This document shows positions 43,170 through 53,912 of a stretch of DNA of 64,000 nt, piece after piece. Position 1 is the first letter of the stretch; each line of letters starts with the position of its first letter. The notes beneath the pieces are model-generated. The model did no database searches, was not told the DNA's origin, and saw only the letters and a program-made list of their open reading frames with translations. The position numbers and the translations under genes are program-made. This DNA is from Alphaproteobacteria bacterium HGW-Alphaproteobacteria-1. Its GTDB lineage: Bacteria; Pseudomonadota; Alphaproteobacteria; Rhodobacterales; Rhodobacteraceae. The stretch is from assembly GCA_002842985.1 (NCBI GenBank), contig PHEQ01000001.1:62001-126000 (forward strand), given 5' to 3'.

Positions 43170-43931
43170 ATGACACAGAAAATCGCTTTTGTCGCCAGCG
43201 AGGTGCCCACGGCACAGACCGCGCGCGCGGCCCTTGTGGGGCGCTATGGCCATGTGCCCGAGGCCGCGGCGGACGTGATCGTGGCGCTTGGCGGGGATGG
43301 CTTCATGCTGGCCACGCTGCACCGCACGCAGGCCCTTGACGTGCCGGTTTACGGGATGAACCGCGGCACGGTCGGCTTTCTGATGAACGAGTATTCCGAG
43401 ACCGATCTGCCCGAGCGGTTGTCGCGCGCCGAAGAAGAGGTGATCAACCCGCTCATCATGCGCGCCGAGGCAGGCGACGGCACCATCCACGAGGCGCTGG
43501 CCATCAACGAGGTCTCGCTATTGCGCGCGGGCCCACAGGCGGCCAAGCTGCGCATCACCATCGACGGTCGCTTGCGGCTGGAGGAACTGATCTGCGACGG
43601 CGCGTTGGTGGCAACGCCCGCGGGTTCCACCGCCTACAACTACTCGGCGCACGGCCCGATCCTGCCCATCGGCGCGGATGTGCTCGCGCTCACCGCCGTC
43701 GCGGCCTTTCGTCCCCGCCGCTGGCGCGGCGCGCTTCTGCCCAAGACGGCCACCGTGCGGTTTGACGTGATCGAGCCCGACAAGCGCCCTGTCATGGCCG
43801 ATGCCGACAGCCGCTGGATCGAAAGCGTGCTCTGGGTGGAAATCCGCTCCGAGACCGGCATCGCGCACCGAATCCTGTTCGATCCCGGCCACGGGCTGGA
43901 AGAGCGGCTGTTGCGCGAACAATTCACCTGA
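43170..43931 (+). CDS. nadK: NAD kinase
   Basis: 253 residues; phosphorylates NAD to NADP. GGDG at 41-44 ([16 protein letters not shown]) and [15 protein letters not shown] are diagnostic, and [18 protein letters not shown] is the NAD-binding loop. ATG 43170 gives the normal N-terminus. The 159-bp divergent gap with glyA (43011-43169) shows no clear operator. It converges on the DUF2478 gene. Confidence 0.95.
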   Translation: MTQKIAFVASEVPTAQTARAALVGRYGHVPEAAADVIVALGGDGFMLATLHRTQALDVPVYGMNRGTVGFLMNEYSETDLPERLSRAEEEVINPLIMRAEAGDGTIHEALAINEVSLLRAGPQAAKLRITIDGRLRLEELICDGALVATPAGSTAYNYSAHGPILPIGADVLALTAVAAFRPRRWRGALLPKTATVRFDVIEPDKRPVMADADSRWIESVLWVEIRSETGIAHRILFDPGHGLEERLLREQFT

Positions 43932-43960
43932 GCCGGTCTTGTCGCCGCCGCCCGCGCGGA

Positions 43961-44452
43961 TCAGCCCAGCCAGTCGTCAAGCGCCTCGGGGGTGGGATCG
44001 AGCCGGTCGACCTCGGTGCCCACGAATTCCGCCAGCCGTGGCGCGTTGAGCGCGTTCACCCCCACCAGCACCGGCACGCCGAGCGCCACCGCCTCTGCGA
44101 TGAGCGCGCGAAAACCGCGCCCCTCTGCCTCGTGCTTGCCGAACTTGTTGACGATGACCAGATCGGCCCCCGCGCTCAACCGCGCCTCGGCTTCCGCCAC
44201 CGCCTGTTCGAGCGCCTCGGGGTCAAGCCGACAGCCCCGCGCACCGGGGCCGAGGCTTTGAGAGATGCGGATCACCGGCCCGTCGGGCAGCACCTGCACA
44301 TCCATGTCGCAGGGACGCCCCTCGCCGCAATCGGAATTGACCTGCACCGTCCCGCAAAGCCGCCGCCCGCGCGCGATGGCGCGGGCGGCAAAATCGTGCA
44401 GCAGCAGGTCCATGTCGCCCCGCTCCGCGGCCATCACACAGGCGATCCGCAT
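43961..44452 (-). CDS. DUF2478 domain protein
   Basis: 163 residues of the DUF2478 family (function unknown; sometimes near molybdate transport genes, which are absent here). The N-terminus MRIACVMAAERGDMDLLL has no Walker A. LCGTVQVNSDCGEGRPCDMD contains two Cys, and ADLVIVNKFGKHEAEGRGFR resembles the nucleotide-recognition end of a P-loop NTPase fold. It lies 10 bp after rnj and is probably the last gene of the nuoN-birA-coaX-rnj unit. Confidence 0.75.
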   Translation of the reverse strand: MRIACVMAAERGDMDLLLHDFAARAIARGRRLCGTVQVNSDCGEGRPCDMDVQVLPDGPVIRISQSLGPGARGCRLDPEALEQAVAEAEARLSAGADLVIVNKFGKHEAEGRGFRALIAEAVALGVPVLVGVNALNAPRLAEFVGTEVDRLDPTPEALDDWLG

Positions 44453-44462
44453 CGCCCCGGCC

Positions 44463-46130
44463 TCAGTCGGTCAGGCGGCTGATGACCACCGTCACCTCGG
44501 GCCGCTTGCCGATCTCGGTCTGCGCGCTCTGCCGCGCCACCCGGCGCAGCCCTTCCTCGAGCTTGCCATCGTCGCGCAGCACCTTGTCGCCCGCGCGTTC
44601 CATGAACTGCGCAAGATCTTCCTCAAGCACATCGGGCAGCGGCGCGCGGCTGCGCCCGGTGCCGGCAAGTCCCATGATCTCGACCCATGGATCGCCGAGC
44701 GGCGCATTCTCCTCGTCGAGAATGACATTGATCATCACATGCCCGTTGAGCGCCATGCGGATCCGGTCGCGCACAACACCGTCAAGCGCACCGAACGTCA
44801 CCGAGCCATCCAGATAGGTCCGCCCCGTCTCGACATATTCGGCGACCTTGGGCGCGTTGCCGCTGAGGTCGATCATCATGCCGTTGACGGCAAGAATACC
44901 CTCGATCCGGTTCGCCTTCGCAAGCTTGACATGCTCGCGCAAATGCCGGTGCTCGCCATGCATGGGGATAAGCATCTGCGGTTTCAGCAGCTTGTGCATC
45001 GCGTCAAGATCGGGCCAGTTGGCATGGCCCGAGACGTGATAGCGGTCATCGCCCTCGATCACATCGACGCCCTGTTCGGAAAACTGGTTGATGATGCGGA
45101 TCACGCCGCGTTCGTTGCCGGGGATGGTCTTGGAGGAGAACAGGAACGTATCGCCCTCCTTCATGGTTATCCCGTTGTATTTTCCATTGGCCAGTTGTGC
45201 GCTTGCGGCGCGCCGCTCGCCCTGAGAGCCGGTGACGATCAGCATGAGGCTCTCGCGCGGGATGTTGCCTGCCTCCTCCGGCGTCACGGTCTGCGGGAAA
45301 TCCGGCAGAACGCCGGTCTCGCGCGCGGCCTCCACCATGCGCTGCATCGCCCGCCCCATCAGACAGACCGACCGCCCGGCGCCCACGCCCGCCTTGGCCA
45401 GCGTCCTCACGCGCGCGACGTTGCTGGCGAAGGTGGTGGCCACGACCATGCCCCGGCTGGCGGCGACCAGATCGGTGATCGGCTGCGCCACGCTGCTTTC
45501 GGAGCGGCCCGCGTGATGGCTGAAGACATTGGTGGAATCGCAGGCCAGCACCTTGACCCCCGCCGCCCCGATCGAGGCCCAGAGATCGCTGTCGAACGGC
45601 TCACCCACGCCGGGGTTGGTGTCGATCTTGAAATCGCCCGTATGCACGATGCGCCCGCCGGGCGTGTCGATCACCAGCCCGGACGCCTCGGGAATGGAAT
45701 GCGAGATCGGGACGAAGCCCACGGTGAACGGCCCCGCCGCCACCGTCGCGGGCCAGACGCTTGCGGTCTGCACGGCCTGCTCGGGATGGCCATGTTCCTT
45801 CATCTTGCGGCGCGCGATATTGGCGGTAAAGGCGCGCGCGTGGATCGGTGCCCCCAGCCGGTCATGGTAATGCGCCACCGCACCGATATGATCCTCGTGG
45901 GCATGGGTGACGAAAACCGCCTCCAGCCGGTCCTTGCGCTCTTCCAGCCAGGTGATGTCCGGCAGGATCAGATCCACCCCCGGAGAGCCGTCCATGTCCG
46001 GGAAGGTCACGCCCAGATCGACAAGGATCAGCCGCTCCTTGCCGGGTTTGCCATAGCCGTAGACATAGGCATTCATGCCAACTTCACCCGCCCCGCCGAG
46101 GGGCAGGTAGATCAAACGTTCGCTGCTCAT
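44463..46130 (-). CDS. rnj: Ribonuclease J
   Basis: 555-residue metallo-beta-lactamase/beta-CASP RNase with 5'-exonuclease and endonuclease activity; in alphaproteobacteria it matures 23S rRNA and takes part in mRNA decay. The metal-binding HAHEDH motif is at 76-81 (VFVTHAHEDHIGAVAHY); VLACDSTNVFS and VSGHANWPDLDAMHKLLKPQ are beta-CASP motifs. It starts 6 bp after coaX. The nuoN-birA-coaX-rnj order is widely conserved in alphaproteobacteria. Confidence 0.95.
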   Translation of the reverse strand: MSSERLIYLPLGGAGEVGMNAYVYGYGKPGKERLILVDLGVTFPDMDGSPGVDLILPDITWLEERKDRLEAVFVTHAHEDHIGAVAHYHDRLGAPIHARAFTANIARRKMKEHGHPEQAVQTASVWPATVAAGPFTVGFVPISHSIPEASGLVIDTPGGRIVHTGDFKIDTNPGVGEPFDSDLWASIGAAGVKVLACDSTNVFSHHAGRSESSVAQPITDLVAASRGMVVATTFASNVARVRTLAKAGVGAGRSVCLMGRAMQRMVEAARETGVLPDFPQTVTPEEAGNIPRESLMLIVTGSQGERRAASAQLANGKYNGITMKEGDTFLFSSKTIPGNERGVIRIINQFSEQGVDVIEGDDRYHVSGHANWPDLDAMHKLLKPQMLIPMHGEHRHLREHVKLAKANRIEGILAVNGMMIDLSGNAPKVAEYVETGRTYLDGSVTFGALDGVVRDRIRMALNGHVMINVILDEENAPLGDPWVEIMGLAGTGRSRAPLPDVLEEDLAQFMERAGDKVLRDDGKLEEGLRRVARQSAQTEIGKRPEVTVVISRLTD

Positions 46131-46136
46131 GGGGCG

Positions 46137-46907
46137 TCAGCCCTCCTTGTTATATGCGTGGATCACGGTCAGCCCGTGCATCGTCAATTCATCCTCGAAC
46201 CTGTCGAACAGGTCCGTGCCTTGCTGGAAGAGCGGGGCCAGCCCCCCGGTTGCGATGACCGTCATGGCGCGTCCGCGCTCGGCCTTTATCCGCTCACATA
46301 TCCCATTGATCAGCCCGATATAACCCCAGAACACGCCCGATTGCATACAGGCGACGGTATTGGTGCCGATCACCTTCTCCGGCTTGGTCACATCGACATG
46401 TGGCAGCGCCGCCGCCGCTTCGTGCAGGGCTTGCAGCGACAGGTTCACCCCCGGCGCAATCACCCCGCCGATATAGGCCCCGTCACTGTCGACCACGTCA
46501 AACGTGGTCGCGGTGCCGAAATCCACGATGATCAGATCCCCGCCATGCAGATCGAATCCCGCCACCGTGTTCACAAGCCGGTCCGGCCCCACCTGCGTGC
46601 CCTCGTCCACCCTCACATCCACCGGCAGGCGGCATTCGGGCTTGCCGACAACCAACGGGCGACAGCCGAAATAGCGGTCGGCAAAGACCCGCAGGTTGAA
46701 CACCACCCGCGGCACCGTCGACGAGATGATCACATCGGTGATCGTCACATCGATCCGATAATGGTGCAGCAGCGTCGAGTACCAGACAAAATACTGGTCC
46801 GCCGTGCGCTGATGCTCGGTCGAGGTCCGCAGCGTGACCAGGAAACGCTCGCCGTCCCAGATGGAAAACACCGTGTTGGTATTGCCGCAATCAATCGCCA
46901 GAAGCAT
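46137..46907 (-). CDS. coaX: Type III pantothenate kinase
   Basis: 256 residues; first step of coenzyme A synthesis. The ASKHA fold motifs are MLLAIDCGNTNTVFSIWDG (1-19, phosphate loop with Asp6), VGPDRLVNTVAG and IIVDFGTATTFDVVDSDGAY. It lies 15 bp after birA and 6 bp before rnj, all minus. Confidence 0.95.
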   Translation of the reverse strand: MLLAIDCGNTNTVFSIWDGERFLVTLRTSTEHQRTADQYFVWYSTLLHHYRIDVTITDVIISSTVPRVVFNLRVFADRYFGCRPLVVGKPECRLPVDVRVDEGTQVGPDRLVNTVAGFDLHGGDLIIVDFGTATTFDVVDSDGAYIGGVIAPGVNLSLQALHEAAAALPHVDVTKPEKVIGTNTVACMQSGVFWGYIGLINGICERIKAERGRAMTVIATGGLAPLFQQGTDLFDRFEDELTMHGLTVIHAYNKEG

Positions 46908-46922
46908 GTCGCGCCCCTTGTT

Positions 46923-47687
46923 TCAGAAAAATACCTCGGCCGCGGCGATGGTCACGCGACCCCGCGCCGTTCCCAGCACAAGATTGCCCGCCGCGTCCAC
47001 CGTTTCGAACCGGCCCTCATGGCTCTCGCGGGCGGTGCGCGCGATGATCACCTCTCCCAGACGCGCCGCCCGGTCGAGCCAGGCCCGGCGCACCGGCTCG
47101 AACCCATAGGTGACGAACTGCGCCTCAAGCCGCGCATAGGCCGGTGCCAGAAGGTCGAGAAACGCCTCCGGGCCAGTCGCCACCCCGGTTTCGGACAAAA
47201 GCGAGACCGGCCGCAGCGCCCCGGCCTCCACCTCTGCCACATCCGGCGCGGCCACGAGGTTCACGCCGATGCCGATGGCGAAATGGCTGAGCTGTTCCCC
47301 CACCCCGGCGCTTTCAAGCAATATCCCCGCCAGCTTGCCGCCATTGAGAAGCACATCATTGGGCCATTTGAGCGCCAGCCCTGCGGCGCTTCCCGTCGCC
47401 GCAGCCACCGCCTCAAAGAGCGCAAGCGACGCCACGAAGGACCGCAACGCCACCCGGTCGGGTGCCTCCGAGGGGCGCATCACCAGCGTCGCGGCGAAAT
47501 TGCCCGGCGGATTCGCCCATGCCCGGCCGCGCCGCCCCCGCGCCGCGCTCTGCTCCAGCGCCAGGATCCACTCCGGCCCCGCCAGATGCGACGCGATCCG
47601 CGCGGCTTCGGCATTGGTGCTGTCCACCCGCGCCAGCACCCGCCGCCCATAGCCCTCGGGCCAGTCGCTGCGCGCCCCCGGTTTCAT
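46923..47687 (-). CDS. birA: Biotin--[acetyl-CoA-carboxylase] ligase
   Basis: 254-residue monofunctional (class I) biotin protein ligase: it lacks the N-terminal winged-helix repressor domain. RGRRGRAWANPPGNFAATLV is the biotinoyl-AMP loop and LALKWPNDVLLNGGKLAGIL the conserved KWPND core. It biotinylates carboxylase carrier domains. ATG 47687 is preceded by a small repeat element rather than a strong Shine-Dalgarno (GAAGAAC at 7 nt). Confidence 0.93.
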   Translation of the reverse strand: MKPGARSDWPEGYGRRVLARVDSTNAEAARIASHLAGPEWILALEQSAARGRRGRAWANPPGNFAATLVMRPSEAPDRVALRSFVASLALFEAVAAATGSAAGLALKWPNDVLLNGGKLAGILLESAGVGEQLSHFAIGIGVNLVAAPDVAEVEAGALRPVSLLSETGVATGPEAFLDLLAPAYARLEAQFVTYGFEPVRRAWLDRAARLGEVIIARTARESHEGRFETVDAAGNLVLGTARGRVTIAAAEVFF

Positions 47688-47690
47688 CGT

Positions 47691-47735
47691 TCTTCAAATA
47701 CTCCCGCCGGAGGCGTCCGCGCCCCGCAGCGGGCG
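47691..47735 (-). repeat. GC-rich palindromic intergenic element between nuoN and birA
   Basis: On the minus strand GCGCCC-loop-GGGCGC is followed by CGCCTCCGGCGGGAGTATTT, an element of the kind seen often between genes in Rhodobacteraceae genomes (recalled, not searched). It fills the 54-bp gap and may serve as a processing hairpin. Confidence 0.5.
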
Positions 47736-47741
47736 CCAGCC

Positions 47742-49175
47742 TCAGCGGACAAGGCTCGCCGCCGCCGCCTGCGCCATGGTCTCGACGCCGAACATGTTGA
47801 TGATGCCGAACACCATCACGGCCGCCGATCCCATCAGGAACGCCCATTGCACCAGCGAGCGCCCGGTTTCCAGCGTCGAGCCCTCCTCGCCGAAATACAT
47901 GTAATAGACGATGCGCAGGTAATAGAATGCACCGATCACACTTGCCACGACGCCCGCCACGGCAAGCCAGGCAAGCCCCGCCTCGTAGGCGGCGCGCAGC
48001 ACGTAGAGCTTGCCGAAAAAACCCAGAAGCGGCGGCACGCCTGCAAGGCTGAAGAGGAGAATCAGCATCGCCAGCGCGCGACCGGGCTCGGCTTTGGAAT
48101 AGAGGTTGAGGCTGCGAATATCCGTCACCGGCTTGCCGTCGCGCTCCATCGACAGGATAAAGGCGAAGGTGCCCACATTCATCGTCACGTAGATCGCCGC
48201 ATAGACCAGCATCGCCTGCACGCCGAATGCCGTGCCTGCCGCCAGCCCCATCAGCGCATAGCCCATATGCGCGATCGAGGAATAGGCCATCAGCCGCTTG
48301 ATGTCTGTCTGCCCGATCGCGGCGATGGCCCCCAGAAACATCGACAGAAGGCTGAGCGCCGCCAGCACTTGCTGCCAGTCCGACACCACACCGCCAAAGG
48401 CGTCGTGCACCACGCGCGCGAAGAGGCCCAGGGCCGCCACCTTGGGCGCCGTGGCGAAAAACGCGGTGATCGGCGTCGGCGCCCCCTCGTAGACATCGGG
48501 CGTCCACATGTGGAACGGCACCGCCGAGATCTTGAAGGCAAGGCCGGAAATGACCAGCACCAGCCCGATCAGCAGGCCAAGCGGCGTCTGCCCGCCAGCA
48601 CTCGCGATGATGCCCGAGAAAAGCGTCGTGCCGGCAAAGCCGTAAACCAGCGACGCGCCAAACAGCAGCAGGCCGGAGCTAAGCGCGCCCAGCACGAAAT
48701 ACTTGAGGCCCGCCTCGGTCGATTTCAGATTGTCGCGGCGCAATGAGGCAACGACGTATAGCGCCAGCGACTGCAACTCCAGCCCCATATAGAGCGCCAT
48801 GAGGTCGCCCGCACTCACCATCACCATCATGCCCACGACCGAAAGCGCGATGAGGATTGGATATTCGAACCGCAGGATGCCCCGCCGCTCCATGTAATCC
48901 TGTCCCAAAGTCAGCACGGCGGCGGCCGACAGAAGGATCACCACCTTGGCGAAACGCGCAAATCCGTCATCGTTGATCATGCCGCCAAAGGCCGTGCGCG
49001 TGCCCGCGCCGCCCATGCCGATCCAGATTGCCAGCAGCACCATCAGCGCCGCCGTGATCCACACCAGAAGCGGCGCAAACCGGTCCTTGCCGGTATAGAC
49101 CGCCCCCAGAAGCGCCGCGATCGCATAGACCGACAGCAGGATTTCCGGCAGGATCACGTTCAAATCAGCCTGCAT
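47742..49175 (-). CDS. nuoN: NADH-quinone oxidoreductase subunit N
   Basis: 477-residue antiporter-like membrane subunit of complex I with about 14 TM helices. The proton-channel lysine region [20 protein letters not shown] and the discontinuous helix region [20 protein letters not shown] are present, as is ESLEL-like [13 protein letters not shown] with a key Glu. Start ATG 49175 is 17 bp after nuoM. It is the last nuo gene. Confidence 0.96.
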   Translation of the reverse strand: MQADLNVILPEILLSVYAIAALLGAVYTGKDRFAPLLVWITAALMVLLAIWIGMGGAGTRTAFGGMINDDGFARFAKVVILLSAAAVLTLGQDYMERRGILRFEYPILIALSVVGMMVMVSAGDLMALYMGLELQSLALYVVASLRRDNLKSTEAGLKYFVLGALSSGLLLFGASLVYGFAGTTLFSGIIASAGGQTPLGLLIGLVLVISGLAFKISAVPFHMWTPDVYEGAPTPITAFFATAPKVAALGLFARVVHDAFGGVVSDWQQVLAALSLLSMFLGAIAAIGQTDIKRLMAYSSIAHMGYALMGLAAGTAFGVQAMLVYAAIYVTMNVGTFAFILSMERDGKPVTDIRSLNLYSKAEPGRALAMLILLFSLAGVPPLLGFFGKLYVLRAAYEAGLAWLAVAGVVASVIGAFYYLRIVYYMYFGEEGSTLETGRSLVQWAFLMGSAAVMVFGIINMFGVETMAQAAAASLVR

Positions 49176-49192
49176 GGTTCATGGCCTCCGGT

Positions 49193-50740
49193 TCAGTGCG
49201 CGACCTGCGCCACCGCCGTCGCGGCGCGCGCGACGGATTGGGCAAGCTCGACATTGGAAATCAGCGCCTCGACAGAGGGGCCAGTGATATCGGTGACAAG
49301 CCGGGGATAGACGCCCAGAAGCAGCGTCATCACCACCAGCGGCGCAAAGATCGCACGCTCGCGGCGGCTCATGTCGGTGATGGTCTTGAGGCTCTCCTTG
49401 ATGAGATCGCCCATCACCACCCGGCGATACAGCCAGAGCGCATAGGCCGCGGAGAGGATCACACCGGTCGTGGCCACCGCCGCCACCCATGTGTTGACCT
49501 GGAATACGCCCACCAGCGTCAGGAATTCACCGATGAAGCCGGACGTGCCCGGCAGGCCGACATTGGCCATGGTGAAGAACATGAAGATGAGCGCATAGGC
49601 CGGCATCCGGTTCACGAGCCCGCCATAGGCGTCGATCTCGCGTGTGTGCATCCGGTCATAGATCACGCCCACGCAGAGAAAGAGCGCCCCCGAGATGAAG
49701 CCGTGGCTGATCATCTGGAAGATCGCGCCATCGAGGCCCTGCTGATTGGCCGCGAAAATCCCCATGGTCACATAGCCCATATGGGCGACGGAACTATAGG
49801 CGATAAGCTTTTTCATGTCTTCCTGCGCCAGCGCCACCAGCGAGGTATAGACAATGGCAATGGCCGACATCCACAGGATGAGCGGCGTCAGCACCTCAGC
49901 GCCCACCGGGAACATCGGCAGCGAGAAGCGCAAAAAGCCGTAGCCGCCCATCTTCAGAAGGATCGCCGCCAGCACCACCGAACCTGCCGTCGGTGCCTGC
50001 ACGTGCGCGTCGGGCAGCCAGGTATGGACCGGCCACATCGGCATCTTGACCGCAAAGCTGGCAAAAAACGCCAGGAACATGAGCGTCTGCATCCCGCCGA
50101 CGATGTGTATCCCCAGCAACGAGAAACTATCGGAGGCAAATTCATGCCGCAGGAGCGTCGGGATATCGGTCGTGCCGGCCTCGGCGAACATGGCCACCAT
50201 CGCCACCAGCATCAGCACCGAGCCGAGGAAGGTGTAGAGAAAGAACTTGAATGCCGCATAGATCCGCGCCTTGCCGCCCCAGATCCCGATGATCAGGAAC
50301 ATCGGAATGAGCCCCGCCTCGAAGAAGAGGTAGAAAAGCACCAGATCGAGCGCCATGAACACGCCCAGCATCAGCGTCTCGAGCAGCAGGAAGGCGATCA
50401 TGTATTCCTTGACGCGGGAGGTCACACCCCAGGACGCGGCGATGGTCAGCGGCATCATGAAGGTGGTCAGCATCACGAAGAGCACGCTGATCCCGTCCAC
50501 GCCCATCTTGTATTTCAGGCCCAGCAGCCAATCGCGCTCTTCCACGAACTGAAACCCGGTATTCGACGCATCGAAGCCGAACAGGATGAAGAGCGAAACA
50601 AGGAAGGTCAGCACCGTGGCAATCAGCGCCACCCATTTCGCATTGGTCTGCGCCGCCGCATCCTCTCCACGCAGGAAGATGGCGAGGATCGCCGCCGCGA
50701 TGGCCGGGATGAAGGTGACGATGGAAAGAAGGTTGTCCAT
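49193..50740 (-). CDS. nuoM: NADH-quinone oxidoreductase subunit M
   Basis: 515-residue antiporter-like subunit with about 14 TM helices. [20 protein letters not shown] and [20 protein letters not shown] are the conserved discontinuous-helix motifs, and [20 protein letters not shown] has the conserved Glu. The start ATG shares one base with the nuoL stop (TGATG at 50738-50742). Much longer in-frame readings run through nuoL and were rejected. Confidence 0.96.
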   Translation of the reverse strand: MDNLLSIVTFIPAIAAAILAIFLRGEDAAAQTNAKWVALIATVLTFLVSLFILFGFDASNTGFQFVEERDWLLGLKYKMGVDGISVLFVMLTTFMMPLTIAASWGVTSRVKEYMIAFLLLETLMLGVFMALDLVLFYLFFEAGLIPMFLIIGIWGGKARIYAAFKFFLYTFLGSVLMLVAMVAMFAEAGTTDIPTLLRHEFASDSFSLLGIHIVGGMQTLMFLAFFASFAVKMPMWPVHTWLPDAHVQAPTAGSVVLAAILLKMGGYGFLRFSLPMFPVGAEVLTPLILWMSAIAIVYTSLVALAQEDMKKLIAYSSVAHMGYVTMGIFAANQQGLDGAIFQMISHGFISGALFLCVGVIYDRMHTREIDAYGGLVNRMPAYALIFMFFTMANVGLPGTSGFIGEFLTLVGVFQVNTWVAAVATTGVILSAAYALWLYRRVVMGDLIKESLKTITDMSRRERAIFAPLVVMTLLLGVYPRLVTDITGPSVEALISNVELAQSVARAATAVAQVAH

Positions 50741-52827
50741 CAGTTGGCCCCCCCGAAGATGGTCATCCAGGTCACGAGCGCGACGATGCCGAGCACCATG
50801 GCAAAGGCATAGGTGAAGATATAGCCCGACTGCGCCCGCCCCGCGAGACGGGTCAGACGCGGGATAAGCCCCATCGCCACGCCGTTGATCGAGCCGTCGA
50901 TCACGTCCCCGTCGCCGCGCTTCCACAAGAGTGCCCCAAGCGCCTTGGCGGGGCGGACGAAGAGAAAGTCGTAGATCTCGTCGAAATACCACTTGTTGAG
51001 CAGGAAGAGGTAAAGCGGGCGGTTGGTCTCGGCCACGCGGCGCGGCATCGCCGGATCCCAGACATAGAACCACAGCGCCGTGACCAGACCGATCAGCATG
51101 GCGATGAACGGGCTGACCTTGACCCATGTCGGCGCGTGATGGGCCTCGTCCAGAACGTGATTGTCGGGATGCATGAAGATTGCACCCTTGGGCGCCACGC
51201 CCTGCCCCGCGACGGCGTGCGCCTCTGCCCCTTCCGGCGCGGCCGCGCCATGGGTATCGCTCGCCTCGGCATGGGTATCGCTCGCCTCGGCATGGGCCGC
51301 GATCCCGAAGAACCTGTTCACCTGCTCATGGCTGCCGAAAAAGCTGCCATACCAGATCATGCCCGCGAACACCGCGCCAAGCGCCAGCACGCCAAGCGGC
51401 ACCAGCATGACCATGGGGCTTTCGTGCGCGTGCTCATGGGTGTGCTTGTCACCGCGCGGCGTGCCGAAGAAGGTCAGGAAGATCAGCCGCCAGCTGTAGA
51501 ACGAGGTGAAGAGCGCCGCGATCACCAGCATCCAGAACGCATAGCCGCCCGCCGTCCCGGCGAAGGCGCTCTCGATCACCGCATCCTTCGACAGAAACCC
51601 GGCAAAGCCGATATGGGTCAGCGGGATGCCCACGCCGGTAATCGCCAGCGTCCCGATCATCATCGCCCAGAACGTATAGGGCAGCTTGGTGCGCAGGCCG
51701 CCATACTTGCGCATGTCCTGCTCGTGATGCATCCCGTGGATGACCGAGCCCGCGCCGAGAAACAGCATCGCCTTGAAGAAGGCGTGGGTGAAGAGGTGGA
51801 ACATCGCCACCGAATAGACCCCCACACCGGCGGCCACGAACATGTAGCCCAACTGCGAACAGGTCGAATAGGCGATCACGCGCTTGATGTCATTCTGCAC
51901 AAGGCCCACGGTCGCGGCGAAAAACGCCGTCGAGGCCCCGAGGAACACCACGAAATTCATCGCTTGCGGCGCGTATTCCATGAGCGGCGACATGCGGCAC
52001 ACAAGAAACACGCCCGCCGTCACCATGGTTGCCGCGTGAATAAGCGCCGAAACGGGCGTCGGGCCTTCCATGGCATCCGGCAGCCATGTGTGCAGGAAAA
52101 GCTGCGCCGATTTGCCCATGGCCCCCACGAACAGAAGGAAAGCGATCAGGTTGGCAGCGTTCCACTCTGTCCAGAGAAAGGTGAGTTGCGTCTCGGCCAG
52201 CATCGGTGCGGCGGCGAAAATATCCTCGAACCGCACCGAGTCGGTCAGGAAATAGAGCGCCATGATACCAAGCGCGAAGCCGAAATCACCCACCCGGTTG
52301 ACCACGAACGCCTTGATGGCGGCGGCATTGGCCGAGGGCTTGCGATAGTAGAACCCGATCAGCAGGTAGGAGGCAACGCCCACGCCCTCCCAGCCAAAGA
52401 ACATCTGCACGAGGTTGTCGGAGGTCACCAGCATCAGCATGGCGAAGGTGAAGAACGACAGATACGCGAAGAAACGCGGCCGATAGCTCTCGTTCTCGCG
52501 GAAATTCTCGTCATGCGCCATGTAACCCATCGAATAGAGATGCACGAGCGCCGAAACCGTGTTCACAACAACCAGCATGATCGTGGTCAACCGGTCCACC
52601 CGGATCGACCAGGCAGCATCAAGCGTGCCCGACTGCACCCAGTCGAGCAGATGCACCGCCTGCGCCTCTTCGGCACCTTGCAGGAATACCACCCAGCTGA
52701 GCACCGCGGCCAGAAACAGAAGCCCCGTGGTCAGCCATTGCGCGCCCCTGTCGCCGATGATGCGCCAGCCAAAGCCCGCGATGATCGCCCCGATGAGTGG
52801 TGCGAAGAGGATTATCTTGTAGATCAT
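50740..52827 (-). CDS. nuoL: NADH-quinone oxidoreductase subunit L
   Basis: 695-residue subunit with about 15 TM helices and the long lateral helix at the C-terminus. [20 protein letters not shown] and [20 protein letters not shown] are the antiporter motifs. Between the last antiporter helices (about residues 505-545) is a His/Glu/Ala-rich hydrophilic linker with a perfect 7-residue duplication (HAEASDT twice) from a 21-bp tandem repeat. It starts 5 bp after nuoK. Confidence 0.96.
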   Translation of the reverse strand: MIYKIILFAPLIGAIIAGFGWRIIGDRGAQWLTTGLLFLAAVLSWVVFLQGAEEAQAVHLLDWVQSGTLDAAWSIRVDRLTTIMLVVVNTVSALVHLYSMGYMAHDENFRENESYRPRFFAYLSFFTFAMLMLVTSDNLVQMFFGWEGVGVASYLLIGFYYRKPSANAAAIKAFVVNRVGDFGFALGIMALYFLTDSVRFEDIFAAAPMLAETQLTFLWTEWNAANLIAFLLFVGAMGKSAQLFLHTWLPDAMEGPTPVSALIHAATMVTAGVFLVCRMSPLMEYAPQAMNFVVFLGASTAFFAATVGLVQNDIKRVIAYSTCSQLGYMFVAAGVGVYSVAMFHLFTHAFFKAMLFLGAGSVIHGMHHEQDMRKYGGLRTKLPYTFWAMMIGTLAITGVGIPLTHIGFAGFLSKDAVIESAFAGTAGGYAFWMLVIAALFTSFYSWRLIFLTFFGTPRGDKHTHEHAHESPMVMLVPLGVLALGAVFAGMIWYGSFFGSHEQVNRFFGIAAHAEASDTHAEASDTHGAAAPEGAEAHAVAGQGVAPKGAIFMHPDNHVLDEAHHAPTWVKVSPFIAMLIGLVTALWFYVWDPAMPRRVAETNRPLYLFLLNKWYFDEIYDFLFVRPAKALGALLWKRGDGDVIDGSINGVAMGLIPRLTRLAGRAQSGYIFTYAFAMVLGIVALVTWMTIFGGAN
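51250..51291 (+). repeat. 21-bp perfect tandem repeat inside nuoL
   Basis: Two identical 21-bp units (51250-51270 and 51271-51291), followed by 6 bp of a third. Each encodes HAEASDT (minus strand) in a hydrophilic NuoL linker. The length is in frame, so copy number could vary without damage. Confidence 0.85.
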
Positions 52828-52832
52828 CGGGA

Positions 52833-53138
52833 TCAGCCTTTCATCACGTTGACGTCTTCCACGGCAATCGTGCCGCGGTTACGGAAGAAACAGACGAGGA
52901 TCGCCAGGCCGATCGCGGCCTCGGCGGCGGCCACGGTCAGCACGAAAAGGGTAAAGACCTGCCCCACCAGATCGCCCAGATGTGCGGAAAAGGCGACGAG
53001 GTTGATATTGACCGACAGAAGCATCAGCTCGATCGACATGAGCAGCACGATCACGTTCTTGCGGTTGAGGAAAAGCCCGAAGATCCCGATGACGAAAAGC
53101 GCGGCGGCCACCGTCAGATAATGTTCAAGTCCGATCAT
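52833..53138 (-). CDS. nuoK: NADH-quinone oxidoreductase subunit K
   Basis: 101-residue, three-TM subunit. [20 protein letters not shown] is the standard N-terminus; conserved Glu in helices 2 and 3 are visible in [18 protein letters not shown] and [17 protein letters not shown] 53138 was chosen over a start 14 codons upstream because it begins the conserved protein. It is preceded by a 165-bp spacer with a palindromic repeat, the only large gap in the visible nuo operon besides 58681-58804. Confidence 0.96.
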   Translation of the reverse strand: MIGLEHYLTVAAALFVIGIFGLFLNRKNVIVLLMSIELMLLSVNINLVAFSAHLGDLVGQVFTLFVLTVAAAEAAIGLAILVCFFRNRGTIAVEDVNVMKG

Positions 53139-53220
53139 GTCTGTCCCTCCGGGTCGTGCCCGTTTGTCGTCTCTTCGCATCGCGTCCCGTGTCCTGCCGG
53201 AACATCTTTGCTCTCGTCAT

Positions 53221-53290
53221 CCCGGTGTTGACCCGGGATCTCTTTTCCGGTCTGCCCGGCCCCACAGAAGCCCCGGATCAGGCCCGGGGC
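53221..53290. repeat. Paired palindromic elements between nuoJ and nuoK
   Basis: CCCGGTGTTGACCCGGG (53221-53237) within GTCATCCCGGTGTTGACCCG, and GCCCCGGATCAGGCCCGGGG(C) (53270-53290), each an imperfect hairpin. The motifs recall common alphaproteobacterial intergenic palindromes. They could act as mRNA processing or attenuation sites; no promoter is evident in the rest of the gap. Confidence 0.6.
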
Positions 53291-53303
53291 GGAACAGGGG
53301 CCG

Positions 53304-53912
53304 TTAAAGCCCCTGCCCCGGCTTCACATCGCGCAATTCCATCGCCTTCGCGGGATCACGATACATCTGCGCCAGAACGTCCTGCCGCTTGACGCCCTCG
53401 CGGTGGCGCAGCGTCAGCACGATCGCCCCGATCATCGCCACCAGAAGGATCAGCCCGGCCAACTGGAACAGGATGAAATACTGATCATAAAGCAGCAGCC
53501 CCAGTGCGGCGGTATTCTCCACCCCCTCGGGCGTCACCGCGCGGCGCGCGGCCTCGGCGCCATCGGCCACCTGCCAATTGCCGAAGGCGATGCCGAACTG
53601 CATCAAGAGGATCACCCCGATGAGCAGCGCCAGCGGCATGTATTTCGCCATCTCGGCCTTCAACTCGGCGAAATCCACGTCGAGCATCATCACCACGAAG
53701 AGAAACAGCACCGCGACCGCGCCCACGTAAACGATGATGAGCAGCATCGCCACGAACTCGGCCCCCAGAAGCACGAACAGACCCGCCGCGCTGATGAATG
53801 ACAAGATCAGCCAGAGCACCGAATGGACCGGGTTGCGGCTGACCACCGTGAAAAGCCCGCCCACCAGAAGGGCCGCCGCAAAGAGATAGAAGGACATCGC
53901 CGCTATCGTCAT
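53304..53912 (-). CDS. nuoJ: NADH-quinone oxidoreductase subunit J
   Basis: 202-residue, five-TM subunit. [20 protein letters not shown] and [20 protein letters not shown] (the pi-bulge helix 3) identify it. ATG 53912 overlaps the stop of the upstream carboxymuconolactone-decarboxylase-like gene (ATGA, 53909-53912); ATG 53897 is an alternative. A C-terminal extension of about 30 charged residues is present. Confidence 0.95.
   Translation of the reverse strand: MTIAAMSFYLFAAALLVGGLFTVVSRNPVHSVLWLILSFISAAGLFVLLGAEFVAMLLIIVYVGAVAVLFLFVVMMLDVDFAELKAEMAKYMPLALLIGVILLMQFGIAFGNWQVADGAEAARRAVTPEGVENTAALGLLLYDQYFILFQLAGLILLVAMIGAIVLTLRHREGVKRQDVLAQMYRDPAKAMELRDVKPGQGL

Noticed and set aside
43011-43490. 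N-terminal extension of glyA
   Set aside because: The frame stays open across the divergent nadK, but SHMT homology begins at ATG 43010.
44265-48746. A 1493-codon open frame on the + strand
   Set aside because: Antisense to rnj, coaX, birA and nuoN, which are all well supported; composition is that of a shadow frame.
50741-51127. Long N-terminal extension of nuoM
   Set aside because: It would read through the 3' part of nuoL out of frame; the NuoM N-terminus [10 protein letters not shown] starts at 50740 next to the nuoL stop.
51136-53121. A 661-codon open frame on the + strand
   Set aside because: Antisense to nuoL and nuoK; no recognisable domain.
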